From contig NZ_BCMF01000002.1 of the NCBI RefSeq assembly GCF_002217925.1, forward strand, positions 186,001 to 250,000: a DNA stretch of 64,000 nucleotides. Direction: 5' to 3'. Shown in pieces: positions 53,309-62,144 of the stretch. The notes under the pieces were generated by a model. The model had not been told where the DNA came from, did not search any database, and worked only from the letters and a program-made list of their open reading frames with translations. The position numbers were made by a program, and so were the translations under genes. This stretch comes from Secundilactobacillus mixtipabuli (GTDB lineage Bacteria; Bacillota; Bacilli; Lactobacillales; Lactobacillaceae). Numbering within the stretch: the first letter of the stretch is position 1; the number at the start of each line of letters is the position of its first letter.

Positions 53309-54844
53309 TTAGAGTTCCTCCACAGCATTTTTTGCAATTGTGATATCGGTTGGATATGGCGTGTTGACACCATTCACTTTCTGGAAGGCATCTTCACCCT
53401 TCCCAGCAAGTACCACGATATCGTTTTTTGTACTCATCTTAATGGCCGTTTCAATTGCTGTTTTGCGGTCCATGATGTACTGTACTTTGACCCGCTGGTG
53501 GTCGATGTGCTGATCAATTTCTTCAGCGATTTTCTTTGGATCTTCATAAGCTGGATCATCCGTGGTTAAAATTGCCACGTCGGCTTCCTCGCTAAGTGCT
53601 TTACCAAAGCCTTCACGACGAGAAACACCTTTATTGCCAGTACTACCGATCACAACGATCACTCGGCCAGCCCCAGTTTGCACCCGCAAAAAACTTAGCA
53701 GCGCTTTTAGGCTGCCATAGTTATGAGCGTAATCAATGTAAATGGTGCCATGGTTTTCACTCGTCACCATTTCCATTCGACCCGGTACATGCACGTCGGT
53801 CAACGCAGCTTTTGCAGCTTCATAACTAGCACCAGAAAGCGCGCCAGCAATAATTGAACTCGTGGCGTTGCTTTCGTTAAAGTCGCCGGGAACGTGTAAT
53901 TCATAGCTGCCATCAATGGCTAATTGCTTCGCTTTTTCAGAAACAGCAGTCACTTGGAACACACTTTGATGCAACGTTTCATTGGTGTTCTTGAAAGACA
54001 CATCCAGTTTCAATGGCATTTCTAGAGTAGCGCCTTCCCGCGCGTAAAGGTAAATGTTTTCGGGCTGGGTCGTCGTCTTTGCCGCGTAGTAAATATCCGC
54101 CAAATGCTTCGTTTCCGCGTTAATAATGCAGATGTCTGAATTAACTAATAATTGTTCCTTGCAGTGCAAATAGTCCGCAAAGGTTGGGTGTTCGTTTTCA
54201 CCAATGTGATCCGGCGAAATGTTCAGAAAAATACCAACGTTATACTTCAAACCATATACACGGTTCTTCTTATAGGCTTGAGAAGACACTTCCATGACCA
54301 AATGCGTCATCCCATTATCAACCGCCTGTCTCATATCATGAAAGAGATCCAGTGATTCAGGTGTCGTCAAATCCGACTTAAACCGGTCCTTTGGCGCGTT
54401 ACCCACGATTCGATCAATGGTAGAAAACAGGGCCACTCGATCATGCGTATGCTTTTTCTCGATACCGTAAGTAAAGTATGCCGAGGTGGTCTTTCCTTTG
54501 GTCCCAGTAAAGGCAATTACAAAGAGGTCGTTTTGAGGATAACCATAAAAGGCAGCGCCCAGCAATGACATGGCTTTTTGAATGTTGGTCACAATAATGC
54601 TGGTCAGGCCTTCGCCTTCATCATAGGTTTCCTCAGATACATAAGCGGTAGCACCGGCCTTTTTGGCTGCCGTCAAATAAGCCGGTTTAAAATTGCCCTT
54701 GCAGAAAAACAACGTATCCGTTTTAACGGTTTTTGAATTATAGTCAACGTGCTGAAATTTCTGATGCGTATCAGCAGGTGTGACTACTTTTAATAAATGA
54801 TGTTCGTCTAATAAAGTCACCACTTGGGTTATATCAAGTGACAT
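53309..54844 (-). CDS. murE: UDP-MurNAc-tripeptide synthetase, L-lysine type
   Basis: 511 residues. The P-loop GTKGKTTSAYF (about 114-124), the Mur-ligase centre MEVSSQAYKKNRV and NISPDHIGENEHPTF, and the C-terminal DYAHNYGSLKALL and GSTGNKGVSRREG are seen. The mDAP signature DNPR is replaced by TTDDPAYEDP, as in Lys-adding enzymes. It adds L-Lys to UDP-MurNAc-L-Ala-D-Glu in the cytosol. GGAGATG precedes the ATG. Confidence 0.92.
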   Translation of the reverse strand: MSLDITQVVTLLDEHHLLKVVTPADTHQKFQHVDYNSKTVKTDTLFFCKGNFKPAYLTAAKKAGATAYVSEETYDEGEGLTSIIVTNIQKAMSLLGAAFYGYPQNDLFVIAFTGTKGKTTSAYFTYGIEKKHTHDRVALFSTIDRIVGNAPKDRFKSDLTTPESLDLFHDMRQAVDNGMTHLVMEVSSQAYKKNRVYGLKYNVGIFLNISPDHIGENEHPTFADYLHCKEQLLVNSDICIINAETKHLADIYYAAKTTTQPENIYLYAREGATLEMPLKLDVSFKNTNETLHQSVFQVTAVSEKAKQLAIDGSYELHVPGDFNESNATSSIIAGALSGASYEAAKAALTDVHVPGRMEMVTSENHGTIYIDYAHNYGSLKALLSFLRVQTGAGRVIVVIGSTGNKGVSRREGFGKALSEEADVAILTTDDPAYEDPKKIAEEIDQHIDHQRVKVQYIMDRKTAIETAIKMSTKNDIVVLAGKGEDAFQKVNGVNTPYPTDITIAKNAVEEL

Positions 54845-54945
54845 GGCTTTTCATCTCCAATTAATTGAGGCTTAAATTCTATTATTTCACCATTTTATTC
54901 AAAAAGAAACCGACATTTCAGCCGGTTTCATATTGAAGTAACAGT

Positions 54946-56850
54946 TTAGTTGGCAACCGGAATCTTATCGATATCCGTCCGACGTACCTTACTGATGGTA
55001 TCTGCGGAAGTCTCTTCTGGGAAGTAAACTTCATACCAGAGAATAAAGGTATAAATGGTAAAGATCTTTTGCATTGATGACTTACCGTTGATGTGTTCTT
55101 GAAGAATCTCAAGTAAAGCATCCGTGTTAAAGAATTTCTTAGCAACGTCAGAGGTAAAGGCCTCTTCGATCCGCTTGCGGTATTTATCTTCCTTGATCCA
55201 GCTGGCAATTGGAGATGGGAAGCCCATCTTTTCCTTCTTGGCCACGCGTTCTGGCAATTCAGCCAATGCGGCAGTCCGAAGGGAAACCTTGGTTTCAGTT
55301 CCGCGAATCCGCGTCTTGATCGGCATGGTAGCTGCAAATTTAGCAACTTCCTTATCAACTAACGGTGTCCGAACCTCAAGTGAGTTACACATACTCATCC
55401 GATCAGCTTTATGCAAAATATCGTATGGCAGCCACGTGTTGATATCAAAATACTGCATCTGAGTCATTTCATCTTTGCCCTTAACATCGTCAAAGATATG
55501 CTTGGTGTATTCACCGGCATCACGATTCAAATCAGGGTTCTTTAAGATCCGTTCGCGATCATGGTAATCAAAGACGTAGTTGACCCGGTAGTAACGTTCG
55601 CTAAGTGGCTGTGCACCACGAACTAAGAACCGACGGCCGTGGAATCTCGGCAGGTTAACAACCGCTTTGGCTAAACCTTTACGGATAAAGCCAGGAACCG
55701 CTTTTTGATAGCGTTCGAATGGCTTGGCTTCCAAGTAAGTGTTGTAGCCACCAAAGAATTCATCGGCACCTTCACCAGACAGCGCCACCTTCACGTGCTG
55801 ACGAGTCCCCTTGGACAGGTAGTACAGCTGCATTGCTGAAGGGTTAGATAACGGTTCATCCATGTAGTACATGATGGTCGGTAAAATATCAAAGTAATCG
55901 TCGCCAGTCATCGTTAACGGTGTGTTAGCCTGATGAATTTCTTTGGCGAATTCAGTCGACCAGCTCAATTCACTGTACTTAGAGTTGTGGAATCCTAATG
56001 AGAAGGATTGAATTGGCTTCAGCTTAGCCGCTTCGTTAAGCACGTAGCTGGAATCGATCCCACTTGACAAGAAGCTACCGACTTCAACGTCGGCGATCAT
56101 ATGAGCGTCAACGGAATCGTCAACGATTTTACGGATCTTCTTAGCGTCCTCTTCAATCGTTTGGTTCTCATCAATATTGTCATAACTGAACTTGTAGTAT
56201 TCGTGTGTTTCAGTGTGGCCATCTGCGCGGTGAATAAAGTAATGGCCGGGCATCAACTTGTAGACGTTCTTAAACATGGTGTCTTTTGAAGGAATGAATT
56301 CAAAGCTCAAGTGAATAGCTAACAAATCTTCGTTAAATTCTTTTTTAAAGTTTGGGTGTTCCAAGAAAGCTTTGATTTCTGAAGCCCACAGGAAAGTTTT
56401 GCCATCGTCATAGTAATACAGTGGCTTGATACCGAAGTGATCACGGGCACCAAAAACTTCACCGGTCTTAGAATCGTAAATTGCAAAGGCAAACATTCCC
56501 CGTAAGTGCTGAAGCAAGTCTGGACCCCAAGCATCATAGCCGTGGATCAAAACTTCTGAATCAACGTCAGTACGGAATTCGTAACCTAAACCTTGAAGCT
56601 CTTTACGAATATCTTGATAGTTATAAATTTCACCATTAAAAGTCAAAACTTTGGTTTGATCCTGGTTATACATGGGTTGCTTACCATGCGCAAGGTCAAT
56701 AATCGATAAGCGACGAAAGCCCATTGAGACCTTGTCATCATTAAAGTAAGCTTCATCATCAGGTCCACGATGACGAATACGGTTGGCCATCTTCACGATC
56801 GTATCGCTAGGCACATCTGTTTGGTTAACGTAACCAACAAATCCACACAT
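54946..56850 (-). CDS. asnB: Glutamine-dependent asparagine synthase (AsnB/AsnH type)
   Basis: 634 residues. The N-terminal Cys of MCGFVGYVN, with RHRGPDD and LSIIDLAHGKQPM, is the class II glutaminase domain. The synthetase domain has the PPi-loop SSGIDSSYV (about 265), ALSGEGADEFFGGY (about 360) and KADRMSM. Besides making Asn, members of this family amidate peptidoglycan: AsnH of Lactococcus lactis acts on the D-Asp bridge. Its place beside murE, the D-Asp ligase and racD makes D-Asp amidation a good hypothesis. AAGGGG precedes the ATG. Confidence 0.9.
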   Translation of the reverse strand: MCGFVGYVNQTDVPSDTIVKMANRIRHRGPDDEAYFNDDKVSMGFRRLSIIDLAHGKQPMYNQDQTKVLTFNGEIYNYQDIRKELQGLGYEFRTDVDSEVLIHGYDAWGPDLLQHLRGMFAFAIYDSKTGEVFGARDHFGIKPLYYYDDGKTFLWASEIKAFLEHPNFKKEFNEDLLAIHLSFEFIPSKDTMFKNVYKLMPGHYFIHRADGHTETHEYYKFSYDNIDENQTIEEDAKKIRKIVDDSVDAHMIADVEVGSFLSSGIDSSYVLNEAAKLKPIQSFSLGFHNSKYSELSWSTEFAKEIHQANTPLTMTGDDYFDILPTIMYYMDEPLSNPSAMQLYYLSKGTRQHVKVALSGEGADEFFGGYNTYLEAKPFERYQKAVPGFIRKGLAKAVVNLPRFHGRRFLVRGAQPLSERYYRVNYVFDYHDRERILKNPDLNRDAGEYTKHIFDDVKGKDEMTQMQYFDINTWLPYDILHKADRMSMCNSLEVRTPLVDKEVAKFAATMPIKTRIRGTETKVSLRTAALAELPERVAKKEKMGFPSPIASWIKEDKYRKRIEEAFTSDVAKKFFNTDALLEILQEHINGKSSMQKIFTIYTFILWYEVYFPEETSADTISKVRRTDIDKIPVAN

Positions 56851-57038
56851 GTTGTAATCCCCTTTTTAGCATTTATTTACCGTTTCACGCGACGCATTAT
56901 TTGCGCCGATATCACGACTTGAACAAACAGCGAAAAATATTACAAGACGTGATTTAAAACAATGTTCATTTTATCAAAAAAACCGCTGTAATACTAGGAA
57001 ACATCGTGGCTTATAAGGTTTTCTTTAAACTCGCCTCA

Positions 57039-57060
57039 TGAAAGCGTTTGCGGTATAATA
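57039..57060 (+). promoter_or_regulatory. cre-like site overlapping a promoter
   Basis: TGAAAGCGTTTGCG (57039-57052) differs from the cre consensus at its last base. It abuts a TATAAT-type -10 at 57055-57060 upstream of the small gene at 57090, so binding would block transcription. Confidence 0.55.
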
Positions 57061-57089
57061 TAGATTGAACCATGAAGGGAGTGATTTTA

Positions 57090-57326
57090 ATGGACAATCT
57101 CATATTTTTCAACCCCGGTGATTCAATTGCCAACTTCCATGACTACGATGAAGCCGTAAGAAGCGCCCAAATCTATCGCGAAAATCATCAGCAGGATGGT
57201 CACGTCTTAGTGGTTAAAGGCATGGAAAGTCAAAAGCAATTTGATATTTTTCTGTCAGATAACGAAATTTCCCATGACAATGAACTGGGAAATTCAAAAC
57301 CGTATAAGGTGTCGAAAAAGTTCTAG
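57090..57326 (+). CDS. Unknown small protein
   Basis: 78 residues, beginning DNLIFFNPGDSIANFHDYDEA. The sequence looks like a small alpha/beta protein (VLVVKGMES, FDIFLSDNEI) with no membrane segment. The start at 57090 is chosen because AAGGGAG lies 8 nt upstream. It is monocistronic under a cre-overlapped promoter. Confidence 0.65.
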   Translation: MDNLIFFNPGDSIANFHDYDEAVRSAQIYRENHQQDGHVLVVKGMESQKQFDIFLSDNEISHDNELGNSKPYKVSKKF

Positions 57327-57369
57327 GTGCTGAAGCGAGCGTTTAAAGAGCGTAGTGTAACTATGAAAT

Positions 57370-57501
57370 GACAGAAGTCCCTGCTTTTGGGGACTTTTGT
57401 TATTTTATGGTTACATGCAGCTCTTTGCTCGCTGAAGCCCGATAAGTGCTTAATATCATTACAAAAGACAGCAGTCCCTGCTTCTAGGAACTGCTGTCTT
57501 T
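57370..57501. terminator. Two related terminator hairpins
   Basis: AGTCCCTGC...GGGGACTT (57374-57397) ends the plus-strand gene. AGACAGCAGT pairs with ACTGCTGTCT (57467-57501) and lies before the end of the minus-strand gene at 57533. Both share the words AGTCCCTGCTT. Confidence 0.7.
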
Positions 57502-57532
57502 TACGGCTGCGATAACTCTTTTACTCATACAG

Positions 57533-57781
57533 CTACTTCTTCTCCCCATACGGCAAGGTCATGCTTTTCCCATCTGAGCGGATACTCAAAAAACGCTCTC
57601 GATCATAGCGCACAAACGTCACCGGTGGTTCAACACTCAACTGCGCATACTCGCTTGTTAGTGACACCAGTTTCTCGCTGCTAGCAGATAGCTGATAACC
57701 AATGCTGCCGAAAAACAATTTAATTTCTGCCTTTCGCTGTGGAATCTGCAGCTCAGAAACATCACCGATCAGCAATTGCAT
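57533..57781 (-). CDS. Unknown small protein
   Basis: 82 residues from MQLLIGDVSELQIPQRKAEI. It is predicted cytosolic and beta-rich (KLFFGSIGYQL, FLSIRSDGKSMTL). The ATG at 57781 has AGAGGA 9 nt upstream. It follows the stop of the upstream gene by 1 bp, so it is translationally coupled. No family is recognised. Confidence 0.6.
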   Translation of the reverse strand: MQLLIGDVSELQIPQRKAEIKLFFGSIGYQLSASSEKLVSLTSEYAQLSVEPPVTFVRYDRERFLSIRSDGKSMTLPYGEKK

Positions 57782-57782
57782 C

Positions 57783-58178
57783 TCACTCATTCCTCTTTTC
57801 TGATGGGTTATTTTCAATGTAATCAATTGCCTGCAATAAATGATCTTTAAAACCAATTAAGTCATAGTACACCATGGACCTTGATGGAATGGAGACAATC
57901 TGGCTTGATAAATCCAGTAATACTTGCAAGTAATGACGATGTAGCCGTTGTGCCGCCATTGGCTCGCGTCTGGAAAGTTGCTGATTAGCCTGATAACTCT
58001 CTCGAATAGCGCTCCGTAACTGGCGGTTTTCTTGAATCACCGCTTGAAAATCACGTTGCTGACGAACACTTTCTTCCGTATAAGTAATCTGCCAATACCA
58101 TTGGCGAAGCTGACCTAAGATAACGTTCTTGGCTTTCTGATAATTACTAAAATCAATTTTATTTTTGTCGATTGGCAA
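57783..58178 (-). CDS. Unknown helical protein
   Basis: About 131 residues, helical and rich in Gln and Arg (QENRQLRSAIRESYQANQQL), with a possible coiled coil. A TTG at 58178 is chosen because AAAAGGGAAAG lies 7 nt upstream; there is no suitable ATG. It overlaps the 3' end of the upstream gene by 20 bp. The three genes 58374-57533 form one operon. Confidence 0.55.
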   Translation of the reverse strand: MPIDKNKIDFSNYQKAKNVILGQLRQWYWQITYTEESVRQQRDFQAVIQENRQLRSAIRESYQANQQLSRREPMAAQRLHRHYLQVLLDLSSQIVSIPSRSMVYYDLIGFKDHLLQAIDYIENNPSEKRNE

Positions 58179-58374
58179 GTGCTTGCTTTCCCTTTTCTGT
58201 AAGTCCGTTAATATACGGATCAGCGTCGATATAACCCGCATCAATCAATGGTTGCGGATTGCCGCCGATCACGTTATCGCAGTAATCAACAAAGTGCCGT
58301 GGACTAGTTCCCGGTTCAACCTTACCTGAGGCAATTGCTTCTAAAATATTATAATCCGTATCAGTTAGTGTCAT
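58159..58374 (-). CDS. Small winged-helix-like protein
   Basis: 71 residues. The pattern LTDTDYNILEAIASG, then PQPLIDAGYIDADPYINGLTEKGKQAL, resembles a degenerate winged helix-turn-helix (two helices, then a hairpin with LTEKG). GGAGGGG precedes the ATG. It is first in a three-gene operon. A regulatory role is possible. Confidence 0.6.
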   Translation of the reverse strand: MTLTDTDYNILEAIASGKVEPGTSPRHFVDYCDNVIGGNPQPLIDAGYIDADPYINGLTEKGKQALANRQK

Positions 58375-58448
58375 TTACGACCCCTCCAAAACTAATTTAA
58401 CCCGAGAATAGCCTAGTTGCGGTAGATTCGCAAGTAATTCGACACAAA

Positions 58449-58487
58449 ACGCATGTTACAGCCAAACAGCTGCAACATGCGTTTTAT
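58449..58487 (-). terminator. Terminator after the Rgg-like gene
   Basis: AAAACGCATGTT pairs with AACATGCGTTTT, with inner AGC/GCT, and is followed by a T-rich tail. Confidence 0.85.
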
Positions 58488-58488
58488 T

Positions 58489-59397
58489 TTAAGGCGTCAA
58501 ATCCGCCATTGATTGTCCCTTTTCATAGCGTGTATTCAGCGCTGCTGCCTTCACTTCAATGACTTGATTATCATTGATCCGAGCGAACGCCAATACTTCA
58601 TTAATTAACCGGTCGATCACTGCCTTGTCTTGTTTCTCCTCTACCGCGTTTTTGGCAGCTAGAAACTTCAGTCGTGGCAAAAAGTAAGTCACATGGTGCT
58701 GAGAACACATTTCAACGCCCTCATCAACCAGCTTTTCACTGGCTTTCAATTGGCCAATCGAGTTGTAGTAACTGGCCGTGAAGAAGACCATCGTCAGCAA
58801 CCGCAAATAGTTGTCACCAACTCGGTTAAAGTAAAGCTGTTCATCTTTCAGCACTTTTCGGATAAAAGCCTGAACTTTTTTGAAGTAAAAATTGGCCCGA
58901 TCCGTTTGCTGCAACCGATTGTACATCACACCAGAACCAACGTAGACCAATTGGGTGAAAATGGTTTCGTGCGATTCATCCAAATCATTTAAAATCTGTG
59001 AAAAATCATACAGCACTTCTTCAGGCGGCTGATTGATCAATGCACCCATCAAACCCCTTAAATAATAGAACTGCATTTTCAGCAAAATTGAATCCAGCTG
59101 CGATTCATCAATTGCAGAAAGGCCCTTTAATACGGTCTGATAATTTTCCATCACAAGTTCCCGCTCAAGTGAGTCCAAACTCACCTTGAGTTGGTTGGCA
59201 CTGACTTTATTCGATTCGTTTAAATCATCAATAGTGAGACCAATCCGGGCACACAGCTGCGACAAAATTTTCAGCGATGGCACGTGACCGCCACTTTCAA
59301 ATTTGCTTAACGTTGACTGTGTACAAATGCCCTCACACATTTTGACTTGCGAAATATGCAGCGATTTACGTCGCTTAACAAATTTTGCGATATCCAT
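58489..59397 (-). CDS. Rgg/PlcR-like XRE regulator with TPR domain
   Basis: About 302 residues. The N-terminal helix-turn-helix reads ISQVKMCEGICTQSTLSKFE (about 17-36), then VPSLKILSQLCARIGL. The rest consists of helical TPR-like repeats typical of peptide-sensing RRNPP regulators. The start at 59397 is MDIAKF. No pheromone gene was found beside it. It is 24 bp downstream of the MIP18 gene on the same strand. Confidence 0.75.
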   Translation of the reverse strand: MDIAKFVKRRKSLHISQVKMCEGICTQSTLSKFESGGHVPSLKILSQLCARIGLTIDDLNESNKVSANQLKVSLDSLERELVMENYQTVLKGLSAIDESQLDSILLKMQFYYLRGLMGALINQPPEEVLYDFSQILNDLDESHETIFTQLVYVGSGVMYNRLQQTDRANFYFKKVQAFIRKVLKDEQLYFNRVGDNYLRLLTMVFFTASYYNSIGQLKASEKLVDEGVEMCSQHHVTYFLPRLKFLAAKNAVEEKQDKAVIDRLINEVLAFARINDNQVIEVKAAALNTRYEKGQSMADLTP

Positions 59398-59421
59398 TAA
59401 AATCAACCCTATTCTTATTGA

Positions 59422-59754
59422 CTACCCGTGAATTCCCAGTGCTACCTTAGCAAACCGACTCATCCGGTCAATACTCCACGCTGGATCCCAAACCAAGTTA
59501 ATGTCACAGGTTTCCACACCATCCACAGAGGTCACTGCTTCAGTAATCGAGTCTGCCAACAGATTCCCCAGTGGACAACCCATTGTCGTCAACGTCATGG
59601 TTATGACACAGTTACCCTTATCATCAACTTTAATATCATAAATCAAGCCCAGATTGACCATGTCGATTCCAAGTTCCGGGTCAATCACGTCTTCTAACGC
59701 TGCCATCACTTTATTTTCGATTGGGGAAAATTCCTTACTAACTTCTTCAGACAT
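59422..59754 (-). CDS. MIP18/DUF59-family Fe-S assembly protein
   Basis: 110 residues with VIDPELGIDMVNLGLIYDI and TLTTMGCPLGNLL (the conserved Cys), then INLVWDPAWSIDRMS. The family helps assemble Fe-S clusters (SufT/PaaD-like). GAGGGTAC lies upstream of the ATG. Confidence 0.88.
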   Translation of the reverse strand: MSEEVSKEFSPIENKVMAALEDVIDPELGIDMVNLGLIYDIKVDDKGNCVITMTLTTMGCPLGNLLADSITEAVTSVDGVETCDINLVWDPAWSIDRMSRFAKVALGIHG

Positions 59755-59934
59755 TTAAGTACCCTCCTCATGATCACATCGGCCACATGGCGTTTTTGGT
59801 CATCATTAAATCTCATTGCCCCTGCGATCAATCACTATTCTAACTTAAATCATACCATAATTAGGGTTAAATAATGGCCATTCCTCCTGAAAATTAGAGA
59901 TATCCCTGATTGTTTTAACCTGACAATAATTTAA

Positions 59935-59978
59935 AAACCAGTCAAAGCAGTGGAAGTTAAATCCCACAGTTTGACTGG
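59935..59978. terminator. Terminator-like inverted repeat
   Basis: AACCAGTCAAA pairs with TTTGACTGGT. It lies downstream of the polyprenyl synthase gene. Confidence 0.65.
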
Positions 59979-59989
59979 TCACTGTTTGA

Positions 59990-60967
59990 TTATTCATCTC
60001 GCTTTAACAACAGCGTCGTTAGGGCCTTTAAATCAGCCTTTGCCGACACCGCTGGCAATTGATCAATTAAACCTAACGCTTGCTGCGTAAGCTCACTAGC
60101 CCTTTGCCGTGCTTTTTCAACGCCCCGATAAGTTGACACTAAACGTTGCACGGCTAAGAGGTCATCAGCCGTCATTTTTTCCTTTTTAGCAAGATACGGC
60201 TTAAACGCACTCTTCGCGCCCTTCATCGCTAGAATCAACGGCAATGAATACACCCCCGATTTAAGGTCTTCTAAAACCGGTTTCTGGGTTTTCTGTGACT
60301 GACCGTCATAATCCAGAATATCATCGAGGATCTGGTAAGCCTTACCAATCGTCATGCCAATCTCACCAGCTAGTTCTACCACTTGCGGCGCGCTATGACT
60401 GAGTACAGCACCCTGTCTGCAACTAAGCCAAAATAGCCTTGCCGTTTTACCGCTGATCTCACGAAAATAATCCTCTTCGGTGACGTTGCGCCGATAGTTT
60501 AACTTCATTTGTTCCAACTCACCGATTAAAATATCGCGCATACTGTCTACGTTTAACTGAAGTTCAGCCATGTTGTTAGTCGTCTTTAAAACCTCTTTAA
60601 AGTAAACCGTAAACAAGTAGTCACCAGCATAAATAGCATTGCGTGAACCATAAAGTGTCTGAATCGTGGTGACACCCCGCCGCAACGGTGATTGATCGAT
60701 CACATCATCATGAATCAGTGTTGCTACGTGAAGTAATTCCAAAGCAGCCGCACCGGCTCGTAAGACATCCTCGTCGTCTTGATCCCCAAACTCACTAAAC
60801 AGGTAAAAGAATCCCGGTCTTAAGAGTTTCCCTCCAGATTGCAAAAGCGCTAAAATTTGGTGATGAATTGGCTGATTTGGCAACGTAACAGCTGCCACCA
60901 AATAGGGCTGGAGCTTCTTCAACTGTGCTTCAACCTGTGGAAACTGATGCCAAAGCTTGTGAACCAT
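59990..60967 (-). CDS. Polyprenyl diphosphate synthase (heptaprenyl diphosphate synthase component II-like)
   Basis: 325 residues. The first Asp-rich motif is LIHDDVIDQSPLRRG (about 90) and the second is QILDDILDYDG (about 213), with GGKLLRPGFFYL near 45. These bind Mg-diphosphate in trans-prenyltransferases that build the quinone side chain or related lipids from IPP and an allylic primer. No component I gene lies next to it. Confidence 0.9.
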   Translation of the reverse strand: MVHKLWHQFPQVEAQLKKLQPYLVAAVTLPNQPIHHQILALLQSGGKLLRPGFFYLFSEFGDQDDEDVLRAGAAALELLHVATLIHDDVIDQSPLRRGVTTIQTLYGSRNAIYAGDYLFTVYFKEVLKTTNNMAELQLNVDSMRDILIGELEQMKLNYRRNVTEEDYFREISGKTARLFWLSCRQGAVLSHSAPQVVELAGEIGMTIGKAYQILDDILDYDGQSQKTQKPVLEDLKSGVYSLPLILAMKGAKSAFKPYLAKKEKMTADDLLAVQRLVSTYRGVEKARQRASELTQQALGLIDQLPAVSAKADLKALTTLLLKRDE

Positions 60968-61088
60968 TCATTGCCACTCCCCTACTTAAAATTACCCGTT
61001 CCAGACGGGCATTTATCTGCTTGATACCGCTTCAACCATGTTACCACATCACAAGAGACTATTGAAAGACTAGCTTATCTAATATTCC

Positions 61089-61123
61089 AAAAGTGCCATC
61101 AACCTAATCGGCTAATGGCACTC
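61089..61123 (-). terminator. Terminator after the 61134 gene
   Basis: AAGTGCCAT pairs with ATGGCACTT, with TTTT on the minus strand. Confidence 0.7.
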
Positions 61124-61133
61124 TTAACTGAAC

Positions 61134-61487
61134 CTATTCAGCTGAAACAGACTTAATTTGATCCAAAACAGCCAGTAATTGTTTTTCTGCTTGTTCATAC
61201 TCAGCCATTTGTCCGCCGAATTGCTGGTTAAAGCCTTCAAGCCCACCTGCCACAAAAGCATATTCATACTGGTAAACCTGTTGGTAAGCTGCCGTAAGTT
61301 TCGCCAGTAACTCCGTTTGCTGCGGTTGAGCGAGCTGCAACGCAAATTGGATCAGCCGTAAATCCGTGTACCCCAATTCAAATTGAATTGCCCAAGCACG
61401 CATAAACTCATGTTGGGCTTGGATATGCAAAAAATGATGTTCTGTGTTCCAAGCTAACCGGGTAATTGAGTCTTCAATTTTTAGCAT
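61134..61487 (-). CDS. Unknown helical protein
   Basis: 117 residues, soluble and helical, with clusters of Gln (LAQPQQTEL, AYQQVYQYEYAF). No recognised family. It is monocistronic between two terminators and downstream of the TPP-controlled operon. GGAGG lies just before the ATG. Confidence 0.6.
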   Translation of the reverse strand: MLKIEDSITRLAWNTEHHFLHIQAQHEFMRAWAIQFELGYTDLRLIQFALQLAQPQQTELLAKLTAAYQQVYQYEYAFVAGGLEGFNQQFGGQMAEYEQAEKQLLAVLDQIKSVSAE

Positions 61488-61572
61488 TTTAAACCTCCAA
61501 AATAGTTGGCACCATCTTAACGACGCCTACAAAATACTTAATTTGGCGGCTAAACGCAACTAACTGCACTCA

Positions 61573-62131
61573 CTATTTTTCGGGTCCGAGGTGACGTAAG
61601 GCATGTGCTCGGTTCAATAAACCGAAGATACCGTGTACCAAAACCGCACCAAAGAAGGTTACAGAAATCAGTCGAACAACGAATAAGGCGATAATCATCC
61701 AAATCGAGTAGTGGATATAACCTAATTTAAACACTTCATACGCAAAAGCAACCACCGTTGTCGTCAATGCGGAAGTTAAGAGACTTGCCCAAACTCCAAT
61801 TCTTGTAGCGCCAAACGGCAAAACCCAGTTCGCTGCCAATCCCCTGAACGATTCCGGACAGCAAAGCAGCAATGCCAAAAGTACCGCCAAAAATAACTTC
61901 AGCTGCTGCGCCAAGGACTTCGCCGACAATCGCTGCCCCCGGGATTCGTGTCAGATAAACAGCGAGCGGTCCCGCCATTATCCAGAGGCCAAATAAAATT
62001 TCATTGGCAAATGGCCCAACTAAAAGGGATAAGGCGTTATAAAGATAGTCAGTACCCACGAAAATCGCGCCAAATATCAAAGCAATCATGGTAATGAGAA
62101 TAATATCTTGAAGGTGAAATTGTTTTTTCAT
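61573..62131 (-). pseudogene. ykoE: ECF transporter substrate-binding component YkoE, frameshifted
   Basis: Two overlapping frames together encode one approximately 186-residue YkoE-like S component for a thiamine precursor. The first frame gives FHLQDIILITMIALIFGAIF and then GEVLGAAAEVIFGGTFGIAA up to YKNWSL. The second continues ASLLTSALTTTVVAFAYEVF to the end. Removing one G from GGG (CCC at 61788-61790) joins WSL-ASLLTS in frame. It may be a recent mutation or an assembly error. It lies 14 bp after the M20 gene in a TPP-riboswitch operon. Confidence 0.8.
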
Positions 62132-62144
62132 TGTTAAATTCCTT

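Noticed and set aside
54918-55358. 146-codon minus-strand frame
   Set aside because: It lies wholly or mostly inside asnB in another frame and has no family features.
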